Source of the DNA: Shewanella morhuae
GTDB taxonomy: Bacteria; Pseudomonadota; Gammaproteobacteria; Enterobacterales; Shewanellaceae
Length of the DNA: 64,000 nucleotides
Assembly (NCBI RefSeq): GCF_900156405.1
Contig: NZ_FTNN01000003.1
Location: 333,778 to 397,777 of the forward strand
Direction of reading: 5' to 3'
Part shown: positions 19,377 through 29,429 of the stretch, piece by piece
Numbering within the stretch: the first letter of the stretch is position 1
Layout of the letters: each line of letters starts with the position of its first letter
Position numbers and translations under genes: made by a program
Notes under the pieces: generated by a model
The model's database searches: none
Told to the model about the DNA's origin: nothing
What the model saw: the letters and a program-made list of their open reading frames with translations, nothing else

Positions 19377-20918
19377 TTAAACACTGGGTAGTGTTCCTGC
19401 TGGCAAATACAGGTTAAAGCTGGCGCAATAAAGTAAATCAGTAGCCGCCTCGATATCGGGGGCAAAGTATCTGTCTTTATCGTAATAAGCGACCACTTCA
19501 CGTAATTCGGCTTTGGCCTTAGCCACGGCTGAACTTGGCGCTAACGGCGCACGAAAATCCAACCCCTGCGCTGCCGCTAACCATTCAATCGCTAATACGC
19601 CGCGGGTATTTTCGCTCATATCACGTAAACGGCGCGCCGCAAAGGTCGCCATAGACACATGATCTTCTTGGTTGGCCGAGGTAGGTAAACTATCTACCGA
19701 CGCGGGATGGGCGTAAGTTTTATTCTCTGACGCCAATGCCGCGGCTGTCACTTGGGCAATCATAAAGCCTGAGTTCACCCCACCATTTTTCACTAAAAAT
19801 GGTGGTAGTTTCGACAGGCTCGAATCGATTAATAGTGCGATACGACGCTCGGCAATGGAGCCTAGTTCAGCAATCGCAATCGCTAAGTTATCCGCCGCCA
19901 TAGCAACAGGTTCGGCGTGGAAGTTACCGCCCGAAATAATATCGCCCGTGTCTTGGAACACTAATGGATTATCGGTGACACCATTGGCCTCAGTGCCTAA
20001 CACATCGGCTGCGTGGCGGATTTGTGTCAAACAGGCACCCAATACTTGCGGTTGGCAACGTAGTGAATAAGGATCTTGCACCTTTTCACAATTAGCATGA
20101 CTGATGCTAATTTCTGACTCTTCACCCAGTAGATGACGAAATACCCTAGCTGAATCGATTTGACCTTTCTGACCACGCGCCGCATGGATGCGAGGATCAA
20201 ACGGGCTACGGCTGCCCATAGCGGCTTCAACGCTCATCGCACCAATCACACTGCTTGCGGCAAACAAGTCTTCGGCATGGAATAACCCTTCGAGCGCCAG
20301 CGCGGTAGATGCCTGCGTGCCGTTAAGCAGTGCTAGCCCTTCTTTGGCGGCTAAATCGATAGGCTTAAGGCCGGCGATGGCTAAACCTTCGGCTGCCGAA
20401 ATTAACTCACCTTGGTAGCTCATCTCGCCTTCACCGAGCATAGGCAAACACATGTGAGCCAGTGGCGCTAGGTCACCCGATGCGCCGACTGAGCCTTTTT
20501 CTGGCACGCAGGGATAGACCTGTGCGTTGACTAAACGGATTAAAAAGTTAATCACTTCTAAGCGAATACCTGAAAAACCACGGCTTAATGAGTTAATTTT
20601 TAACACCATCATCAAGCGCACTGTAGCATCTTGCATATATTGCCCCGTTCCCGCTGCGTGCGACAACACGATAGAGCGTTGTAATAGTTGCAAATCTTCA
20701 GGTGCAATTTTGGTATTGGCTAATAAACCAAAGCCAGTATTGATACCGTAAACAGTACGGCCTTCATCCAATACTTTTTGCACGATTTGCGCGCTGGTAT
20801 TGATGTCGGTAATGGCCTCCGGTGCCAATTCAAGCGTCAGCTTATGGCGGCTGATTTCGCGTAATTGCGCTAGGCTCAAGCTGCCCGGTGTTAACACTAA
20901 GTGGTTCGCTGATTTCAT
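19377..20918 (-). CDS. hutH: histidine ammonia-lyase
   Basis: 513 residues, the normal length. [14 protein letters not shown] holds Ala146-Ser147-Gly148, which cyclise into the MIO electrophile that removes ammonia from histidine to give urocanate. Other conserved blocks are YGINTGFG (about 57-64), [15 protein letters not shown], and NQEDHVSM near the C-terminus. First step of histidine degradation; cytosolic tetramer. It is the second gene after hutU (gap 22 bases), so hutU-hutH form one leftward unit. Confidence 0.97.
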   Translation of the reverse strand: MKSANHLVLTPGSLSLAQLREISRHKLTLELAPEAITDINTSAQIVQKVLDEGRTVYGINTGFGLLANTKIAPEDLQLLQRSIVLSHAAGTGQYMQDATVRLMMVLKINSLSRGFSGIRLEVINFLIRLVNAQVYPCVPEKGSVGASGDLAPLAHMCLPMLGEGEMSYQGELISAAEGLAIAGLKPIDLAAKEGLALLNGTQASTALALEGLFHAEDLFAASSVIGAMSVEAAMGSRSPFDPRIHAARGQKGQIDSARVFRHLLGEESEISISHANCEKVQDPYSLRCQPQVLGACLTQIRHAADVLGTEANGVTDNPLVFQDTGDIISGGNFHAEPVAMAADNLAIAIAELGSIAERRIALLIDSSLSKLPPFLVKNGGVNSGFMIAQVTAAALASENKTYAHPASVDSLPTSANQEDHVSMATFAARRLRDMSENTRGVLAIEWLAAAQGLDFRAPLAPSSAVAKAKAELREVVAYYDKDRYFAPDIEAATDLLYCASFNLYLPAGTLPSV

Positions 20919-20940
20919 ATTTTGTATTCCCGTTTTTATT

Positions 20941-22620
20941 CTAGTTATTATTTCCGGTGAGCATAGGTAAGTCTAAGCCCTGATCAACGGCGCAATCTTT
21001 GGCCATCTCATAACCCGCATCGGCATGGCGCATCACGCCTGTCGCTGGGTCATTCCACAGTACGCGGCCGACACGTTTTGCCGCCGCATCGGTACCGTCA
21101 CACACAATCACTACGCCCGAATGTTGGCTAAAGCCCATACCCACGCCGCCACCGTGGTGCAATGAAACCCAAGTTGCGCCGCTGGCGGTGTTAAGTAGCG
21201 CATTGAGTAATGGCCAATCGGACACCGCATCTGAGCCATCGAGCATAGATTCGGTTTCGCGGTTAGGGCTGGCAACAGAGCCAGAATCTAAGTGATCACG
21301 GCCAATAACGATGGGCGCCGACAACTCACCATTTTTGACCATTTCGTTAAACGCCAACGCCAAGCGAGCACGATCTTTTAAGCCCACCCAACAAATACGC
21401 GCTGGCAAACCTTGAAAGGCAATACGCTCACGCGCCATGTCTAACCAATTGTGTAGGTGTGGGTTATCAGGAATGAGCTGTTTAACTTTAGCGTCGGTCT
21501 TGTAAATATCTTCAGGATCACCAGATAGCGCTACCCAACGGAATGGGCCAATACCTTCGCAGAACAGCGGACGAATATAAGCGGGTACAAAACCAGGAAA
21601 ATCAAAGGCGTTTTCAACGCCCATTTCAAACGCCATTTGACGAATATTGTTACCGTAATCCAGCGTGGCCGCACCCGCAGTTTGTAAGTCGAGCATCGCT
21701 TGTACTTGCACTGCCATCGAGGCTTTAGCAGCTTTGACGACGCCCGCTTCGTCGGTTTTGCGCATGGCTGACACTTGCGCCATAGTCCAACCCTGCGGCA
21801 GATAACCGTTGAGTGGATCGTGGGCAGAGGTTTGGTCGGTCACGACATCGGGCGTAACGCCGCGCTTAACTAGCTCGGCAAACACATCGGCGGCGTTTGC
21901 CAGCAAGCCCACAGATACAGGCTTGCCTGCGGCATTGGCCGCATCAATCATGGCTAATGCTTCATCAAGCGTAGTGGCTTTTTTATCGACATAGCGAGTA
22001 CGTAAGCGAAAATCGATACGGGTTTCGTCGACTTCACAGGCTAACACCGAGAAGCCCGCCATAGTGCCCGCTAAAGTTTGTGCGCCGCCCATGCCGCCTA
22101 ACCCGCCAGTGAGGATCCATTTGCCTTTCGCTATGCCGTCAAAATGCTGTTTTGCCACCGACACAAAGGTCTCGTATGTGCCTTGAACTATGCCTTGAGT
22201 GCCAATGTAAATCCAAGAACCCGCCGTCATCTGGCCGTACATTGCCAAACCTAGCTTATCTAACTCGTTGAAATGCTCCCAATTCGCCCAATGTGGCACT
22301 AGGTTTGAGTTAGCGATTAACACCCGCGGCGCATCACTGTGGGTGCGAAACACGCCTACCGGTTTACCCGATTGCACTAACAAGGTTTCGTCATCTTCGA
22401 GGCGTTGTAAGACCTCGATGATTTTGTCGTAACAATCCCAATCGCGGGCAGCACGGCCGATACCGCCATAGACAACTAAGTCCTCAGGCCGCTCGGCGAC
22501 ATCGGGATGTAAGTTATTCATTAGCATGCGCATTGGCGCTTCAGTTAGCCAGCTTTTGCAGCTTAATGTTGTTCCATGCGGCGCAATAATACGGCGGCTA
22601 GGGTCGTGTCGCTTGTCCAT
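20941..22620 (-). CDS. hutU: urocanate hydratase
   Basis: 559 residues from ATG 22620; the frame continues five codons upstream to a TTG. I chose 22620 because AGAGGA lies seven bases before it and the protein then begins [16 protein letters not shown], as in the family. Urocanase converts urocanate to imidazolone propionate using tightly bound NAD. The [15 protein letters not shown] block, [10 protein letters not shown] (NAD site) and [11 protein letters not shown] are visible. Second step of the hut pathway. It precedes hutH and follows hutC. Confidence 0.96.
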   Translation of the reverse strand: MDKRHDPSRRIIAPHGTTLSCKSWLTEAPMRMLMNNLHPDVAERPEDLVVYGGIGRAARDWDCYDKIIEVLQRLEDDETLLVQSGKPVGVFRTHSDAPRVLIANSNLVPHWANWEHFNELDKLGLAMYGQMTAGSWIYIGTQGIVQGTYETFVSVAKQHFDGIAKGKWILTGGLGGMGGAQTLAGTMAGFSVLACEVDETRIDFRLRTRYVDKKATTLDEALAMIDAANAAGKPVSVGLLANAADVFAELVKRGVTPDVVTDQTSAHDPLNGYLPQGWTMAQVSAMRKTDEAGVVKAAKASMAVQVQAMLDLQTAGAATLDYGNNIRQMAFEMGVENAFDFPGFVPAYIRPLFCEGIGPFRWVALSGDPEDIYKTDAKVKQLIPDNPHLHNWLDMARERIAFQGLPARICWVGLKDRARLALAFNEMVKNGELSAPIVIGRDHLDSGSVASPNRETESMLDGSDAVSDWPLLNALLNTASGATWVSLHHGGGVGMGFSQHSGVVIVCDGTDAAAKRVGRVLWNDPATGVMRHADAGYEMAKDCAVDQGLDLPMLTGNNN

Positions 22621-22735
22621 AAATATCCTCTTCAACCTGTGGTGTTCATCCGTTAACGCGGTAGAACTATTTATAATTGTATTGTTTTTATTGTGTATTT
22701 CTTAATAAGGGTACAACGTGTTATTGATATGAAAT

Positions 22736-23443
22736 CTACTTACTAAAGGTTAAATGGCCACCAAGCTTAAAGCGGCTTCCGGGGTGAACTAATCGTGCAA
22801 AACTGACAACGCCTTGCCGTGACCAAGTGCGGCGTAAAATCTGTAAACAAGGTTCTGTCGCTGGAATCGCTAACCTTTGTTGTAATTCGCTATTGGCAAT
22901 AACCGCCTCAATCGTATGGTGTGCTTCGGTGAGCGGCGCTACCTGTGATAAATATTCGTGTGGTGTTTGCAGGCTAAAATCTTGCAATAAATAGTCCGGC
23001 ACTAATGCGGGATTCACATAGCGTTCTTCAACTTGCAGCGGTAAGCCTTGCTCGCAATGCACTAATATTGAATGAAAAATAGGGCTATCTAAATCAACTT
23101 CGAGCGCTATAGCGATAGCTGCTGAAGCATTCATTTGCCGTAATAAAAGTTGCTGCACGCTGTAGCCATGGCCGCGGTCTTTGATCTCGTCGGCAATATT
23201 GCGAATTACCAGCATGGACGATTGCGATTTACGCCCCGCCACAAAGGTGCCTAGCCCTTGCGAGCGTTCAAGTACGCCGTTATCGGTTAGTTCAGTCAGC
23301 GCACGCCGCGCCGTCATCCGGCTACAGGTAAACAATTCAGCGAGTTGATTCTCAGACGGTACACGGGCATTTTCTTCCCACTCGCCCGATTCGATACAGC
23401 CGATAATGTATTGCTTAATTTCGGCAAACTTAGGAATAGCCAA
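22736..23443 (-). CDS. hutC: histidine-utilisation repressor HutC
   Basis: 235 residues. The N-terminal GntR winged helix (about 1-70) has RVPSENQLAELFTCSRMTARRALTELTDNGVLER, and the C-terminal UTRA effector domain (about 85-230) binds urocanate in this family. It starts at TTG 23443, with AAAGGA upstream. It is divergent from hutI; the operator palindrome between them gives the control logic: HutC blocks until urocanate builds up. It lies 115 bases upstream of hutU in the same direction and may be cotranscribed with hutUH. Confidence 0.92.
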   Translation of the reverse strand: MAIPKFAEIKQYIIGCIESGEWEENARVPSENQLAELFTCSRMTARRALTELTDNGVLERSQGLGTFVAGRKSQSSMLVIRNIADEIKDRGHGYSVQQLLLRQMNASAAIAIALEVDLDSPIFHSILVHCEQGLPLQVEERYVNPALVPDYLLQDFSLQTPHEYLSQVAPLTEAHHTIEAVIANSELQQRLAIPATEPCLQILRRTWSRQGVVSFARLVHPGSRFKLGGHLTFSK

Positions 23444-23540
23444 AACATTTCCTTTAAACTGAGAGAATAAATGCGAGCGAATAACCTCACGCTAGCGAAT
23501 GTAACGACGCTTTCAAACGATTAAAATAGCGGCTACAATC

Positions 23541-23572
23541 CTAGCTTGTATATACAAGCAAATACAAGCTAG
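23541..23572. promoter_or_regulatory. HutC-type operator, nested palindromes
   Basis: CTTGTATATACAAG (23545-23558) is a perfect 14-bp palindrome like known HutC sites. CTAGCTTGTA (23541-23550) also pairs with TACAAGCTAG (23563-23572), so a third half-site overlaps the first two. It sits between the divergent hutC and hutI starts. Confidence 0.8.
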
Positions 23573-23636
23573 CTCACATAATTTTCAATGATAACGACTG
23601 CGCAGGGGCAAAATGTCAACGCAGCGAGGGGAACAC

Positions 23637-24863
23637 ATGTCTTGGGATCAGGTTTGGATTGACGTTAACTTAGCCACTATGGACCCTTCCATATCAACAC
23701 CTTATGGCGCGATTACTAACGCGGCCATCGCAGTCAAACAGGGCAAAATTGCTTGGCTTGGCCCACGTAGCGAACTGCCCGCCTTTGATGTATTGGCAAC
23801 CCCCGTTTACCGAGGCAAAGGTGGCTGGATAACCCCTGGATTGATTGACGCCCACACACACTTAATTTTTGCCGGTAATCGCGCCAATGAATTTGAATTA
23901 CGCTTACAGGGCGCCAGTTATGAGGATATAGCCCGCGCCGGTGGCGGTATTATTTCTACTGTTAAAGCCTGCCGTGATGCCGATGAAGCAGAATTGTTTG
24001 AGCTCGGCCGCCAGCGTTTAAACGCACTTGCTAAAGAAGGGGTAACTACGGTTGAAATTAAGTCAGGCTATGGCTTAGATACTGAAACTGAATTAAAAAT
24101 CCTCCGCGTTGCCCGAGAATTAGGTGAACATCACCATGTGGATGTCAAAACGACTTTTCTCGGCGCCCATGCTATTCCGCCAGAATATAAAGACAATAGC
24201 GATGGCTATGTTGACTTGATTATCAACGAGATGCTGCCAGCCGTGATCGCCGAGAATCTGGCCGATGCGGTAGATGTATTCTGCGAAAATATTGCGTTTA
24301 ATCTCGAACAAACTGAGCGTGTACTCAGCGCAGCTAAAGCGGCGGGATTAGAGATTAAACTCCATGCAGAGCAGTTAACCAATATGGGCGGCTCAGCATT
24401 GGCGGCGCGGCTTGGCGCTAAGTCTGTAGATCATATTGAATATTTAGATGAAGCAGGCGTTAAAGCCTTAAGTGAAAGTGGCACCTGCGCTGTGCTACTA
24501 CCGGGCGCATTTTACTTTTTACGCGAAACGCAAAAACCACCTATCGATTTACTGCGCCAATACGGTGTACCTATGGTGCTCGCCAGCGACTTTAACCCAG
24601 GCTCATCGCCTATTTGCTCAACCCTGCTGATGCTGAATATGGGCTGCACCTTATTCCGCTTAACCCCAGAAGAAGCCTTAAAAGGGCTCACCTTAAACGC
24701 CGCTAAAGCCCTAGGGATTGAAGATAGAGTTGGTAGTTTAGTGGTTGGCAAACAAGCCGATTTTTGCCTGTGGGATATCGCCACTCCTGCGCAGTTAGCC
24801 TACAGCTATGGCGTAAACCCCTGCAAAGATGTAGTGAAAAATGGCGTGTTAGTACATCAGTAA
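23637..24863 (+). CDS. hutI: imidazolonepropionase
   Basis: 408 residues from ATG 23637. An upstream ATG (23613) is in frame, and both have AGGGG-type ribosome sites; I prefer 23637 because the family begins near [16 protein letters not shown]. It is an amidohydrolase-fold metalloenzyme. The metal motif is [19 protein letters not shown] (about 72-90), with further ligands in HAEQL and in the ASDFNPG loop. It opens imidazolone propionate to formimino-glutamate, the third hut step. It is divergent from hutC and controlled from the operator just upstream. Confidence 0.95.
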   Translation: MSWDQVWIDVNLATMDPSISTPYGAITNAAIAVKQGKIAWLGPRSELPAFDVLATPVYRGKGGWITPGLIDAHTHLIFAGNRANEFELRLQGASYEDIARAGGGIISTVKACRDADEAELFELGRQRLNALAKEGVTTVEIKSGYGLDTETELKILRVARELGEHHHVDVKTTFLGAHAIPPEYKDNSDGYVDLIINEMLPAVIAENLADAVDVFCENIAFNLEQTERVLSAAKAAGLEIKLHAEQLTNMGGSALAARLGAKSVDHIEYLDEAGVKALSESGTCAVLLPGAFYFLRETQKPPIDLLRQYGVPMVLASDFNPGSSPICSTLLMLNMGCTLFRLTPEEALKGLTLNAAKALGIEDRVGSLVVGKQADFCLWDIATPAQLAYSYGVNPCKDVVKNGVLVHQ

Positions 24864-24905
24864 CATAAAAGAACTCGCCACAAATGCAGGATACACCGCA
24901 AGTAA

Positions 24906-24940
24906 GATAAGGTCGCTAAATCAAATATAGTGACCTTATC
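24906..24940. terminator. bidirectional terminator between hutI and the sip gene
   Basis: GATAAGGTC (24906-24914) pairs with GACCTTATC (24932-24940), and the stem extends inward with CTA/TAG. T-rich ends flank it on the + strand and A-rich bases on the other, fitting a shared terminator for convergent genes. Confidence 0.75.
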
Positions 24941-24944
24941 TTTA

Positions 24945-25697
24945 TTAAGAATTTATAGCACTTTCGTGCTGCTCATCTTCTTGCTTTACCAACTTGTGCT
25001 CACCCTCATTACAACCAATTTTCCAGTAGCTTGATGTATAAAAATGACTCTTAGGTAATGTATGCGCTTGCTTAAAATGTCTTCTTAGCGCGCGCATACT
25101 GTTAAATTCGCAGGCAATCCACACGGCTGGCTCACCAGCAAACCAAGGTAATTGGGCTATTTTCTCAACCAAAGGGCGACCTTCAGGATCAGCTTCTGGG
25201 TTTATTACCCAATGCAGCTCAACATTTTCAGGGTGTATTAAAGGCTGAATGTCGGCTTCATTTAGCACTTCAATCACGGCGTAACCGACGGCATCTGTTG
25301 GTAAAAGTGCCAAATTGACACTAATGGCCGGCAACGCAGTCATATCACCGGCGAGTAAAAACCAATCAGCCTCAAGATTGATCAGTTTTTTAAGCCCAGG
25401 GCCACCAATTTGAATCATATCGCCCACTTGCGCTGTTTTTGCCCAACCTGATGCGGGTCCGTCGGTATCGTGTAGTACAAAATCCACATCAATTTCATTA
25501 TCGCGTTGCTGACGAATAGTGTAGGTGCGCATCAATGGACGCTCATCTGCCTGTGGGAATAACAACTTAATATAAGCACTCTCTTGATTGATTGGAAAAC
25601 CCGCTAATCCGGCGCCACCTAAACTGATGCGTAGCATATGCGGAGTAATATAAGTGCGGCGGATAACTTGTAACTCACGTGGCGGCGGCTTATTCAT
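24945..25697 (-). CDS. siderophore-interacting protein (ferric-siderophore reductase type)
   Basis: 250 residues from ATG 25697; GAGGAG lies seven bases upstream, so the longer frame from 25712 is unlikely. It has the FAD-binding motif MRTYTIR (about 56-62), the GPASGWA loop, and the C-terminal domain ending in FYTSSYWKIGCNEGEHK (about 220-236), all typical of the SIP/ViuB family. Such cytosolic flavoproteins reduce ferric siderophores to release iron. Its start overlaps the stop of the marR gene by 8 bases, so the two form an operon. Confidence 0.88.
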   Translation of the reverse strand: MNKPPPRELQVIRRTYITPHMLRISLGGAGLAGFPINQESAYIKLLFPQADERPLMRTYTIRQQRDNEIDVDFVLHDTDGPASGWAKTAQVGDMIQIGGPGLKKLINLEADWFLLAGDMTALPAISVNLALLPTDAVGYAVIEVLNEADIQPLIHPENVELHWVINPEADPEGRPLVEKIAQLPWFAGEPAVWIACEFNSMRALRRHFKQAHTLPKSHFYTSSYWKIGCNEGEHKLVKQEDEQHESAINS

Positions 25698-26253
25698 TGC
25701 TATTCTCCTCAATTGAAGGCTCTACAGCTGCGTGTTCTGCCATTAGCTGTGATGCAATACTTACTTTTTCCACAGAGCTTTTACGCTCAGTAGACAATCT
25801 TTTTTGCGTTACGCTATTCGCGCTAAATGTCTCGTCGACACTCTTACTTATTCTATTGGCAAGTTGAATAAAAGTAGCAACTTCATCGGGGCTGAGAGCC
25901 TGTGTCATGTGCGCGACTGTTTTGCGCTCAGCGATATTGACCTGCCTCATGATTTTTTCCCCCTCAGCCGTTGGGCGCAGTAACTGGCTACGACCATCTT
26001 TAGGGTTATCCAGTTTAGTGATTAAGCCACTGTGCTGCAGCTCATTGAGCACTCGAGTGATTTGTGCTTTATCCCGTTGCATCCGCAGGGCAATAGACTG
26101 AGCCGTTGATTCTGGATTACGACAAATCCCTTTTAATGCACGGATATGAGTGACAGGTAAATCAACCTCTTGCGCGGCAATATCACTACGTAATTGTTTT
26201 TTATAGGCGTGGACTAAGGTGTGCAAGGTTTCGCTAAGTGACAATAACGGCAT
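25690..26253 (-). CDS. MarR-family transcription regulator
   Basis: 187 residues from ATG 26253 (AGAGGG upstream; the frame could extend to TTG 26268). The winged helix is visible: TAQSIALRMQRDKAQITRVLNELQHSGLITKLDNPKDGRSQLLRPTAEGE, about 50-95. MarR dimers bind palindromes and release on a small ligand. Two palindromes lie just upstream of its start, suggesting autoregulation of the marR-sip operon. The ligand is unknown; the partner gene suggests an iron or redox link. The C-terminal 40 residues are hydrophilic and not part of the MarR core. Confidence 0.86.
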   Translation of the reverse strand: MPLLSLSETLHTLVHAYKKQLRSDIAAQEVDLPVTHIRALKGICRNPESTAQSIALRMQRDKAQITRVLNELQHSGLITKLDNPKDGRSQLLRPTAEGEKIMRQVNIAERKTVAHMTQALSPDEVATFIQLANRISKSVDETFSANSVTQKRLSTERKSSVEKVSIASQLMAEHAAVEPSIEENSNE

Positions 26254-26267
26254 AACAAGCCCTCTCA

Positions 26268-26316
26268 ATAGTTGACTATATCAACAATATTGCATTTGAT
26301 TGACTGAGTCAACTAT
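26268..26316. promoter_or_regulatory. paired palindromes upstream of the marR gene
   Basis: GTTGA-N5-TCAAC (26271-26285) and TTGACTGAGTCAA (26300-26312) lie within a larger inverted pair, ATAGTTGACT (26268-26277) and AGTCAACTAT (26307-26316). They are 15-47 bases from the MarR start. All share GTTGAC half-sites, as a dimeric repressor site would. Confidence 0.7.
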
Positions 26317-26501
26317 CTCGAGTGGTTGAGAATGGCATATCGCTTAACATTTAAGGCAAAGCTTGTACGCCCTAAGTGATGTACAGCAAATAAGCATATT
26401 TTTATGATTAAATCGGAAAAATGTCCGTTTTTTTATAGAAAAAATCCTCAATGATTCATCTACAACAAAAATGATCTTCTACAAAAATGATGGATTGACC
26501 T

Positions 26502-27722
26502 ATGTCTACACTAATGAGCTGTATCGGTGTTGCTGTTCTGATTTTGATTGGTTACTTATTCTCTGAGAATAAACGCCATGTAAAATTTAAAACGATTGGG
26601 GGTGCATTAACACTGCAAATTTTACTGGGTGCATTTGTAATGTTTGTACCAGTAGGCGTCACCATTATTGAAGCCATGAGTAGTGGCGTCAACAGTGTTA
26701 TCGCTTTCTCAAATGCGGGATTAAGCTTTGTTTTTGGCGACTTAGCCAATTATAAGGTGGGGTTCGTTTTTGTAATCAACGTCCTATGTGTCGTGATATT
26801 TATCTCTGCATTAATTTCTGTTCTGTACTATTTAAAGGTGATGCAGTTTGTCATCAATATTATTGGTGGCGCGCTTGCCAAAGTATTAGGCACCAGTAAA
26901 GCAGAATCACTCTCGGCCACAGCCAATATCTTCGTCGGCCCGATTGAAGCGCCTTCGATGGTGCGTCCACTGGTAAAAAATATGACTCGTTCAGAGTTAT
27001 TTGCCGTGATGACGGGCGGATTAGCCAGTGTTGCCGGTGGCACTATGGTGGGTTACATCAACTTAGGCATTGATCCTAAATATATTCTTACCGCTTGTTT
27101 TATGACCGCGCCAGCGGGTCTGTTATTTGCCAAGTTACTGTGTCCGCAAACGGAACAACATTTAGTCAAAGATGAAATCGAAATCGATGCGGCTGAGCAA
27201 CCTAAAGGTTTACTCGAAGCCATTACCGATGGTTCATTAATGGGAATGAATCAAGTCATCACTGTTACCGCATTATTAGTGTCATTTGTCGCGCTTATCG
27301 CTTTATTAAACGGACTCCTTGGCGGTTTTGGTCACTTGTTCAGTATCGATAATCTTACGCTAGAAATGATCATTGGTTACCTACTGTCACCACTGGCATT
27401 TTTAATGGGTGTACCTTGGTCAGAGGCAATACAAGCGGGTTCAATTATTGGCCAAAAGATTGCCATTAATGAGTTTGTTGCTTACATCCACTTTTTAGAA
27501 ATCTCCAGCACCCTTTCAGATAAAACACAGGCAATTGTCGTGTTCAGTCTGTGTGGATTTGCCAATATTGGCTCCCTTGCCATGGTCGTCGGTGGTATCG
27601 CTGCTATGTGTCCAGATAAAAGAGAAATTATCTCTCAAATTGGTCCAAAAGTTCTCTTAGCAGCGATTTTAGCCAATTTAATGTCTGGCACGATTGCTGG
27701 CGGCCTAGTGTCTTTAATATAA
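26502..27722 (+). CDS. nupC: concentrative nucleoside transporter NupC
   Basis: 406 residues, about ten membrane helices, the length of NupC. Conserved blocks are VGPIEAPSMVRPLVKNMTRSELFAVMTGGLASVAGGTMVGY (about 146-186) and SLCGFANIGSLAMVVGGI (about 349-366), which contain the nucleoside-binding residues of CNT transporters. It imports nucleosides with a cation across the inner membrane. It is followed after 15 bases by deoD, so uptake and cleavage of nucleosides are coupled in one operon. Confidence 0.95.
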   Translation: MSTLMSCIGVAVLILIGYLFSENKRHVKFKTIGGALTLQILLGAFVMFVPVGVTIIEAMSSGVNSVIAFSNAGLSFVFGDLANYKVGFVFVINVLCVVIFISALISVLYYLKVMQFVINIIGGALAKVLGTSKAESLSATANIFVGPIEAPSMVRPLVKNMTRSELFAVMTGGLASVAGGTMVGYINLGIDPKYILTACFMTAPAGLLFAKLLCPQTEQHLVKDEIEIDAAEQPKGLLEAITDGSLMGMNQVITVTALLVSFVALIALLNGLLGGFGHLFSIDNLTLEMIIGYLLSPLAFLMGVPWSEAIQAGSIIGQKIAINEFVAYIHFLEISSTLSDKTQAIVVFSLCGFANIGSLAMVVGGIAAMCPDKREIISQIGPKVLLAAILANLMSGTIAGGLVSLI

Positions 27723-27737
27723 ATTTTGAGGTAAAAC

Positions 27738-28448
27738 ATGTCGACTCCACATATCAATGCAAATCCAGGTGATTTTGCAGAAACCATTATCATGTCAGGC
27801 GATCCACTACGAGCAAAGCTCATTGCGGAAACCTATTTAGAAGACGTTAGAGAAGTCACGAATATTCGTGGAATGCTAGGCTTTACAGGCAAATATAAAT
27901 CTAAAGCTATTTCTGTTATGGGCCATGGTATGGGTGCACCTTCAGCCTCTATCTACTTTCATGAACTCATGACCACTTTTGGCGTGAAAAACTTTATTAG
28001 AGTCGGTAGTTGCGGTGCGATATCAGATAATATCCACTTAAAAGATTTAATTGTGGCTATGGGCGCCTCAACGGATTCTAAAACAAATCGAATTCGATTT
28101 TTAGACCATGACCTTGCCGCTATTGCAAACTTTGAGCTATTACAAGCGTGTTATGAGGTATTAAAAACAACCTCAGTTACGTTTAAAGTCGGTAATGTAT
28201 TTTCATCGGATCTCTTTTATCGCCCTAATGAAGATGATTACACTGTAATGGCAAAATATGGCGTGCTCGGTGTCGAGATGGAAGTGAATGCGCTTTATAC
28301 ACTTGCTGCTGAACATCAATGCCGCGCGCTCGCACTGTGCACAGTAACAGACCATATTACTCGCCATGAGTATTTAACCGCTGATGAACGCAGAACCGAT
28401 CTGCACGAAATGGTTAAAGTCGCATTAGAAACCGCACTTAAAATATAA
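27738..28448 (+). CDS. deoD: purine nucleoside phosphorylase
   Basis: 236 residues, as in E. coli DeoD. Phosphate and nucleoside sites are visible: [11 protein letters not shown] (about 21-31), [18 protein letters not shown] (about 61-78), [23 protein letters not shown] (about 179-193). It cleaves purine nucleosides with phosphate to base and (deoxy)ribose-1-phosphate. It is the second gene of nupC-deoD. A strong terminator follows. Confidence 0.97.
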   Translation: MSTPHINANPGDFAETIIMSGDPLRAKLIAETYLEDVREVTNIRGMLGFTGKYKSKAISVMGHGMGAPSASIYFHELMTTFGVKNFIRVGSCGAISDNIHLKDLIVAMGASTDSKTNRIRFLDHDLAAIANFELLQACYEVLKTTSVTFKVGNVFSSDLFYRPNEDDYTVMAKYGVLGVEMEVNALYTLAAEHQCRALALCTVTDHITRHEYLTADERRTDLHEMVKVALETALKI

Positions 28449-28478
28449 CTAACTTCATGTAGCTATATAAAATAAATA

Positions 28479-28513
28479 TTAATAAGTGGCTAATATCTTT
28501 AGCCACTTATTAA
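28479..28513 (+). terminator. terminator of nupC-deoD
   Basis: A 15-bp perfect stem (28479-28493 with 28499-28513) has a 5-base loop. It lies 31 bases past the deoD stop. The U tract is short and A/T-rich, so its strength is uncertain; the symmetry is clear. Confidence 0.78.
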
Positions 28514-28642
28514 ATATAAATAACGTCAAACCGCTCAACTAACAGCCAAAATATTACATCTCTAAGTATAGATTGCTATTCAATACCGCAAGCGTATAAT
28601 TAAATGTTAAATTACACGTTATTGAATATAATACAGATACTT

Positions 28643-29239
28643 ATGGAAGATATTACTACTATTGTTAAGGCTATGGGTATTGCAGAGATTAAGTACAGTA
28701 AGAATACCTACTTACTTAGACAATCTAAGCAAGTGTCAGAACTATTATTTTGTGAGAATGCGAGCCTAACAATATCTTATATCAACTCAAGTGGTAATGA
28801 ATTTATTCTAAAAGTGGAAGATGACTATACTGGTTTTTTAGGGGAGATGGAGTTTTTCCAAGAAAACAATAGTTCTTTATTTAGTGTAAGATCTAACAAA
28901 TCAGGTTCATTATATCGAATATCAAAAGCTAGCTTCATAAAAATTGTAGAAAAAAATTCAGATATGTTTATGTATATTACTTCTTTAATTACTAAACGAT
29001 ACAATAGAAATATGCACGAACTTATTAGTAACCTCACACAACCCACTAAAGCCAGCATTATCAATCAAATATTAGAAGCAAAAAACTTAGCTAACGAAGA
29101 ACAGTTTAAATTATCTTCCACATTAGGCGCTAAAAAACTCGGTATTACAACGCGCTCATATCGACGTATTATTAATGAGTTAATTCAAGAAGGGAAGATT
29201 ATAAAAAATAAACCTTTTTACCAAATAATAGATCTTTAA
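28643..29239 (+). CDS. YeiL-like Crp/Fnr-family regulator
   Basis: 198 residues from ATG 28643; the frame begins at 28604, and neither start has a clear ribosome site. The N-terminal half reads as a cNMP-binding-fold sensor domain (GFLGEMEFFQENNSSLFSVRSNKSGSLYRI, about 69-98). The C-terminal half is a helix-turn-helix (LGAKKLGITTRSYRRIINELIQEGKIIK, about 163-190). It lines up over its length with E. coli YeiL, a regulator whose locus also holds nucleoside genes. Only one Cys is present, so an iron-sulfur cluster like that proposed for YeiL is unlikely. It is more A/T-rich than its neighbours, which may mean transfer. Its place behind nupC-deoD suggests control of nucleoside salvage. Confidence 0.72.
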   Translation: MEDITTIVKAMGIAEIKYSKNTYLLRQSKQVSELLFCENASLTISYINSSGNEFILKVEDDYTGFLGEMEFFQENNSSLFSVRSNKSGSLYRISKASFIKIVEKNSDMFMYITSLITKRYNRNMHELISNLTQPTKASIINQILEAKNLANEEQFKLSSTLGAKKLGITTRSYRRIINELIQEGKIIKNKPFYQIIDL

Positions 29240-29429
29240 TCGCAAGCCTAGTTTATTACCACGCCTTACCCTCTATCTTCTGCAATATAAAGACTCTGTC
29301 ATTCAATCTATATAACGTTAATGATTAATATCTGACAGAACAGCTATCTTATGTTCTACTCACAAAATACGATTTCAACAGCAACATTCCTATCACTTTG
29401 ATGCTGAGTCTAATTTCACGAGTAACCAT

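Noticed and set aside
26405..26440. Terminator-like CGGA/TCCG with T-run before nupC
   Set aside because: The stem is only 4 bp and lies in the nupC leader, too weak to call.
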